DNA of 64,000 bases from a virus: the IMG/VR virus record IMGVR_UViG_3300025617_000009, positions 51,085-115,084 of that record; one strand, given 5' to 3'. This document shows, in pieces, positions 60,652 to 64,000 of the stretch. Position 1 is the stretch's first letter. The number at the start of each line of letters is the position of its first letter. The notes under the pieces are model-generated. The model saw only the letters and a program-made list of their open reading frames with translations, was not told the origin of the DNA and made no database searches. The position numbers were made by a program, and so were the translations under genes.

Positions 60652-61101
60652 TTATGTGTTGGATTGTTTTGCCTGGATGGAGTGTTCTAGTAATGCCTGT
60701 TTAAGTTTGTCTGATCCGCCTACTCTAACATTAATGATACCATTATAGTATTCATCAGTTTCAAGTACACGCCTATCAAACTGTTCTCTTGCTTCTATGT
60801 AGGACATTTCTGCCCGTGATTTACAAAAGTATAATATTTCTCTAGTGAAGTTGTCTGGGCCTAGTGCAGTGACGTCAGTGTTAAGTCTATCAGATGATCC
60901 CCAATAGTCTTTCCAGTCTGACTCTTTGTATCCACGTCTTTTATTTTTTTTGCCTTTGAGTGGTGGTTTAGTGGTTTTGAACTTGGCTAATTTTTTGCCT
61001 ATGTATTTTTGCCCAGTAGTGAGATTTGTGATAAGATAAACAAAGCCTTCATACTCTTCTGGTATTGTGTCAACTGTTTTTCCTTCATAAGTCCACTGCA
61101 T
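60652..61101 (-). CDS. GIY-YIG nuclease family protein
   Basis: A 149-aa protein. The GIY element is GFVYLITN (19-26) and the YIG element is QKYIGKK (31-37), with the conserved K-K after YIG. Arg-rich KKNKRRGY (51-58) follows, and Glu103 in YIEAREQF is the expected metal-binding Glu. YKESDWKDYWGSSDRL with LGPDNFTREIL matches the T4-type Seg-like, non-homing GIY-YIG proteins I recall in marine T4-like phages. It cleaves DNA; role unknown (host DNA breakdown, recombination or DNA repair). Sits just downstream of gp46/47. Confidence 0.8.
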   Translation of the reverse strand: MQWTYEGKTVDTIPEEYEGFVYLITNLTTGQKYIGKKLAKFKTTKPPLKGKKNKRRGYKESDWKDYWGSSDRLNTDVTALGPDNFTREILYFCKSRAEMSYIEAREQFDRRVLETDEYYNGIINVRVGGSDKLKQALLEHSIQAKQSNT

Positions 61102-61116
61102 GCGCTTATATATCGC

Positions 61117-61323
61117 CTAGCTAGTGTTATACTTGCCTTTCCTGAATTTTTTATTAAAAAACTCAGTGTTTTCTTTTTGTTTTGCCTTAGATAGTTTTTG
61201 TATTTCTCTTAACCAACGTTGTGTAGCATAATAAGTACGCATGGAACGCCTAATTTCCCATTTTTCGTTGGCTTTAAAGTATTCTAAGTAAGCCTTTACT
61301 AGTTGATCGTGCGTATCGTCCAT
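61117..61323 (-). CDS. Small helical hypothetical next to gp46
   Basis: A 68-aa protein, very basic and helical (LVKAYLEYFKANEKWEIRRSMRTYYATQRWLREIQKL...). Its start shares one base with the gp46 stop (TAATG), so it is translated with gp46. I recall a similar small gene at this place in cyanophages. It may bind DNA or the gp46/47 complex; no direct evidence. Confidence 0.65.
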   Translation of the reverse strand: MDDTHDQLVKAYLEYFKANEKWEIRRSMRTYYATQRWLREIQKLSKAKQKENTEFFNKKFRKGKYNTS

Positions 61324-63095
61324 TAATCTACAATTTCAATATCGTTCTCATATGATGTAAATCCGTTTTCTTTAATAACCTTCATAACATGATTAACTCT
61401 ACCTACTAATTCGTCCTTGTGACTAATTAGGAACACATTTTTATCACGCTCTCTGCCCATTTTCTTGATAACACTTAGTGCATTTTCTACACCATTAGCA
61501 TCGAGACCGTTATCTACAAGTTCATCAATAAACAATAGGTTGATATTCTGATATAGACTTTCCCAAACATCACGGAATGCAAAACTCATACCTAAGATAA
61601 GTCTATTTCTTTCACCTCTACTTAGGTTATCAAAGTCTAAATCCTGTCCTAGTTGTGTAATTTCAACATTCAAGTCGTTCTGGAATAATACTTGATGCGG
61701 CAACCCTAGTCGATCTAGATAATAAGTTAATCTGTTGTTCAAGTATGCTAAATTCTGATCAATAATCTTCTTGCGAATAAAACTATCTTTGTTTGTCAGT
61801 AGTTTTAGCAAGAATTCTTGATGTTCTTTCACACTTGATAGTTCGTTAACCACTGTCCAATTAATTTCTTGTAGTGCTTCTTGATTTAATTCATCAATCT
61901 GTGACTGGTAAGGGTCCTCTTCCTGCGTTTTACTTAGCAGTGCTGTCTTTAAGTTATCTATGTTGTTTTTATGGTCATAGGCATCTTTAATGGAATCGTA
62001 GAATGTATTAGGTTTTCCACTAATGTCACCCAGTTCTTCTAATCCTTTAAGTACTTCTGCGAGCTTTGTGTTTACTTCTGTTTGATATAATATTGCTTCT
62101 TCTAACTCTGCGGCTTTTGTAGACAAAATTTCTTGTTTTTTGTCTTCGTGAATTGCTTGTCCGCATGTATAACAAGTAGCATCTTCTAAATTTAAGACGT
62201 CTTTTTCAATCTTTTTAACACGTTTGTCGGCTTGTAGTAATGCACCATCTAATGTGCTTTTCTCTTTGTTTAAGACAGTGATTGCGTTGTTTAATTCAGT
62301 CCAGTTTGTTAGACGTTCATGTGCATCTAACTCTGCTTCGACGTCTAATTTCTCTAATTCTTCAATGCTAGACTCTAATTTTTCTACATCTTTGGCTTTT
62401 TTAGCAATCCAAGCTCGCTTTGTACCTTCTAAGTTATTGATAGTAGACTGAATCTTTTCGTTTGCCGTTTGAATAGCATTAATCTTAGCAGTTTCTTCTT
62501 GAATAGCATCTTTAGTTGTACGGATCTGTTCTTTAAGTACTTCTGCTTTTTCTGAAAGTATAGTAATACCTAGTAACTGCTCAATAATAGCTCGTTGATC
62601 ATTTTGCCGCATGCTCAAAAACGGTTCAGTATAGGTATTAAGAGCTACAATATGCTTAAACATATCGTGCGTCATACCTAATAGCTCGTTGATTTCTTCC
62701 TGCGTCTTTCGACTGTCGCCTTGACTTTCGTCGGTCATTTCTTGTTCGTGTTCATTAATAAAGAACTTTAACACATTGGGTGAACGTCCTCGTTCGATCC
62801 TGTAATCTAACCCATCTTTCTCAAAATGTAAGGTGACCAACATCCCTTTACTATTAGTCTTATTAATAAGATTATTTCGCTTGATGTTGGTCAGTGCTTG
62901 GCCGTACAAAGCGTAACTAAGAGCATTAATGATCGTAGTCTTGCCAGTACCATTGCGTGAACCTGAGTCGTCACCTCCTTGATCTAAATTTTCGCCAAGC
63001 ACTAAAGTGAGCTGCTCCTTGTTAAAGTCAACAGCCTGAGTTTGGTTTCCCACACTCATAAAATTTTTAACAGTTAAATCCTTAATACGTATCAT
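61323..63095 (-). CDS. 46: Recombination nuclease ATPase subunit gp46 (Rad50/SbcC)
   Basis: A 590-aa protein; T4 gp46 is 560. Walker A is SRNGTGKTT (46-54), a zinc hook CYTCGQ lies near residue 307 between two long coiled coils, the ABC signature LSRGERNRL is near 492, and Walker B NLLFIDELVDNGLD is near 522. With gp47 it resects DNA ends for phage recombination-dependent replication and host DNA degradation. The start shares ATGA with the gp47 stop. Confidence 0.96.
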   Translation of the reverse strand: MIRIKDLTVKNFMSVGNQTQAVDFNKEQLTLVLGENLDQGGDDSGSRNGTGKTTIINALSYALYGQALTNIKRNNLINKTNSKGMLVTLHFEKDGLDYRIERGRSPNVLKFFINEHEQEMTDESQGDSRKTQEEINELLGMTHDMFKHIVALNTYTEPFLSMRQNDQRAIIEQLLGITILSEKAEVLKEQIRTTKDAIQEETAKINAIQTANEKIQSTINNLEGTKRAWIAKKAKDVEKLESSIEELEKLDVEAELDAHERLTNWTELNNAITVLNKEKSTLDGALLQADKRVKKIEKDVLNLEDATCYTCGQAIHEDKKQEILSTKAAELEEAILYQTEVNTKLAEVLKGLEELGDISGKPNTFYDSIKDAYDHKNNIDNLKTALLSKTQEEDPYQSQIDELNQEALQEINWTVVNELSSVKEHQEFLLKLLTNKDSFIRKKIIDQNLAYLNNRLTYYLDRLGLPHQVLFQNDLNVEITQLGQDLDFDNLSRGERNRLILGMSFAFRDVWESLYQNINLLFIDELVDNGLDANGVENALSVIKKMGRERDKNVFLISHKDELVGRVNHVMKVIKENGFTSYENDIEIVD

Positions 63096-64000
63096 AATTC
63101 GTTATAAATGTCCAATAGCAGTTTTTTATTAAAATTATCACTGTCAATAGCAGTGATTTCGTTGCTAACAATCTCATCAACGCTTTCAAACTGTTGAATG
63201 TCAATGTTTGTTGAAATTTCTTCAATCTGTTTTTGTGGAATAAGTGTAATCTCTCTACAGTTATACTGAGTAATAAATGTTTCTTTAATAAATTGTGCTT
63301 CTTCGTAAGAGATTGGCAAGTCTAAAGTAACTCTTAGATACATTTTATTTTTGATAATATCATCAGTCTTTTCAAGAAGCTCACTTAGTTTAACTGTACG
63401 GTATTTAGGACAATTATTCCAGTTAATGTACTCAGGCTCTTTGTTATTTTCGCGGTCTAGTATCATCATACCACGCTCGTCATCCCATGCATCGGCATAG
63501 TTATGAGGGAAAGCATTGCCAATGTAGTGGATTTTACCTTGTACCTGGCGTTTGTGGAAGTGTCCAGAGAACACATACTCTTGATTTACAAAATGTTCTG
63601 CCTTGAGCTCACCGTGATCAGGCATTTGCACCATTGCGTTCATGTAAAAGTGAGGTAATTCAAAGTGTCCAAACATGTATTTTGCTTTTGACTTCTGTAG
63701 TTTCTTCCATTCGTCTCCTACCAGCCAAGGAACCAAGCAAACATCGTCTACTTCTGTGATTTCATTGACAACAGTAACACCTGGAACATGCTTTCCGAAC
63801 TCAACTGAGTGGATATCACGCTTGTCTTTGTAGTACAAATCGTGATTGCCAGGGAAATAAAAGAACTGCTCAAACTCTTTACCAAGTTTTTCCAATGAAC
63901 GCAGTGTTGCATCCATTGTAGTAATGTTCAAACTGTTGCGATTGTGATGCCAATCGCCGCAGAAGATAGCAGTTTCGCAGTTATTTGCTCGTGCAGTCTC
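63092..64000 (-). CDS. 47: Recombination nuclease subunit gp47 (Mre11/SbcD), 5' end outside window
   Basis: Open to the right edge; 302 residues are visible and T4 gp47 is 339 aa, so only the first ~40 residues (with the first metal motif) are missing. Seen are FCGDWHHNRNS (GD-x-H-H-x-R motif), FYFPGNHDLYY (GNHD), MFGHFELPHF, and VFSGHFHKRQ (G-H-x-H), i.e. the phosphoesterase metal-binding set of Mre11. The TTG at 63931 is not the start because the metal motif lies upstream of it. Nuclease partner of gp46. Confidence 0.95.
   Translation of the reverse strand, partial: ETARANNCETAIFCGDWHHNRNSLNITTMDATLRSLEKLGKEFEQFFYFPGNHDLYYKDKRDIHSVEFGKHVPGVTVVNEITEVDDVCLVPWLVGDEWKKLQKSKAKYMFGHFELPHFYMNAMVQMPDHGELKAEHFVNQEYVFSGHFHKRQVQGKIHYIGNAFPHNYADAWDDERGMMILDRENNKEPEYINWNNCPKYRTVKLSELLEKTDDIIKNKMYLRVTLDLPISYEEAQFIKETFITQYNCREITLIPQKQIEEISTNIDIQQFESVDEIVSNEITAIDSDNFNKKLLLDIYNEL

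Noticed and set aside
63931-63931. TTG as start of gp47
   Set aside because: The frame continues upstream to the window edge and includes the GDWHHNR metal-binding motif, so the true start is outside.

Overview
The window is an AT-rich segment of a large tailed-phage genome of the T4-like (myovirus) superfamily. The T4 hallmark genes are present: neck gp14, tail-sheath stabiliser gp15, portal gp20, prohead protease gp21, scaffold gp22, major capsid gp23, baseplate-hub gp26-like protein, and recombination nuclease gp46/gp47. The style of the structural genes resembles marine cyanophages and pelagiphages: kilo-residue fibre proteins, short beta proteins and Cys/Gly-rich adhesin-like proteins. 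The heptose and LPS-type sugar genes imply a Gram-negative host. I cannot name the host. I saw no tRNA, rRNA, CRISPR or insertion sequence.

Layout. (1) 1-4.2 kb, plus strand: gp14 (5' end outside the window) and gp15, then a tightly coupled cassette of Nudix hydrolase, HldD-like sugar epimerase, cupin and GmhB-like HAD phosphatase. (2) 4.2-16.7 kb, minus strand: a 2503-aa fibre-like protein, a 356-aa structural protein with a ligand-less cupredoxin-like domain, a subtilisin-like protease fused to a cupredoxin with an apparently complete type-1 copper site, and two more virion-type proteins. (3) 16.7-20.3 kb, minus strand: an AT-rich glycan block of O-carbamoyltransferase, SGNH hydrolase and GT9 heptosyltransferase-like protein, behind a strong hairpin terminator. 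(4) 20.4-48.3 kb, minus strand: a fibre/adhesin region with two CBM-repeat fibres, two long-repeat fibres, three Cys-rich glycine-rich proteins and several small beta proteins. (5) 48.4-58.2 kb, minus strand: the head module, consisting of a small putative head protein, gp23, gp22, gp21, an acidic core protein, two conserved hypotheticals, gp20 and a tape-measure-like protein. (6) 58.2-59.3 kb, plus strand: the gp26-like gene, ending in a textbook-looking -1 frameshift signal. (7) 59.3-64 kb, minus strand: a hypothetical protein, a 0.54-kb mostly non-coding stretch with hairpins, a GIY-YIG nuclease, a small hypothetical protein, gp46 and gp47 (5' end outside the window).

Regulation. Octamers resembling the T4 late promoter TATAAATA (mostly as ATAAATAC) lie just upstream of the start codon for many gene groups, which suggests late transcription of nearly the whole structural region. 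Between promoters, genes are packed with 1-15 nt gaps or overlaps.

The most notable observations are: (a) a U UUU UUC heptamer, a 6-nt spacer holding the stop codon and a perfect 11-bp stem at the end of the gp26-like gene, leading into a 76-codon -1 frame; (b) two separated sugar cassettes that together resemble the end of an ADP-heptose/LPS pathway; (c) a phage protease-cupredoxin fusion next to a copper-less cupredoxin-like protein; (d) fibres that look like scaffolds carrying inserted cargo domains (two different beta-propellers, a triplicated aromatic domain, and a repeated helical Cys-Arg-Asp module); (e) three proteins with about 10% cysteine built on a phage glycine-rich adhesin-like core.
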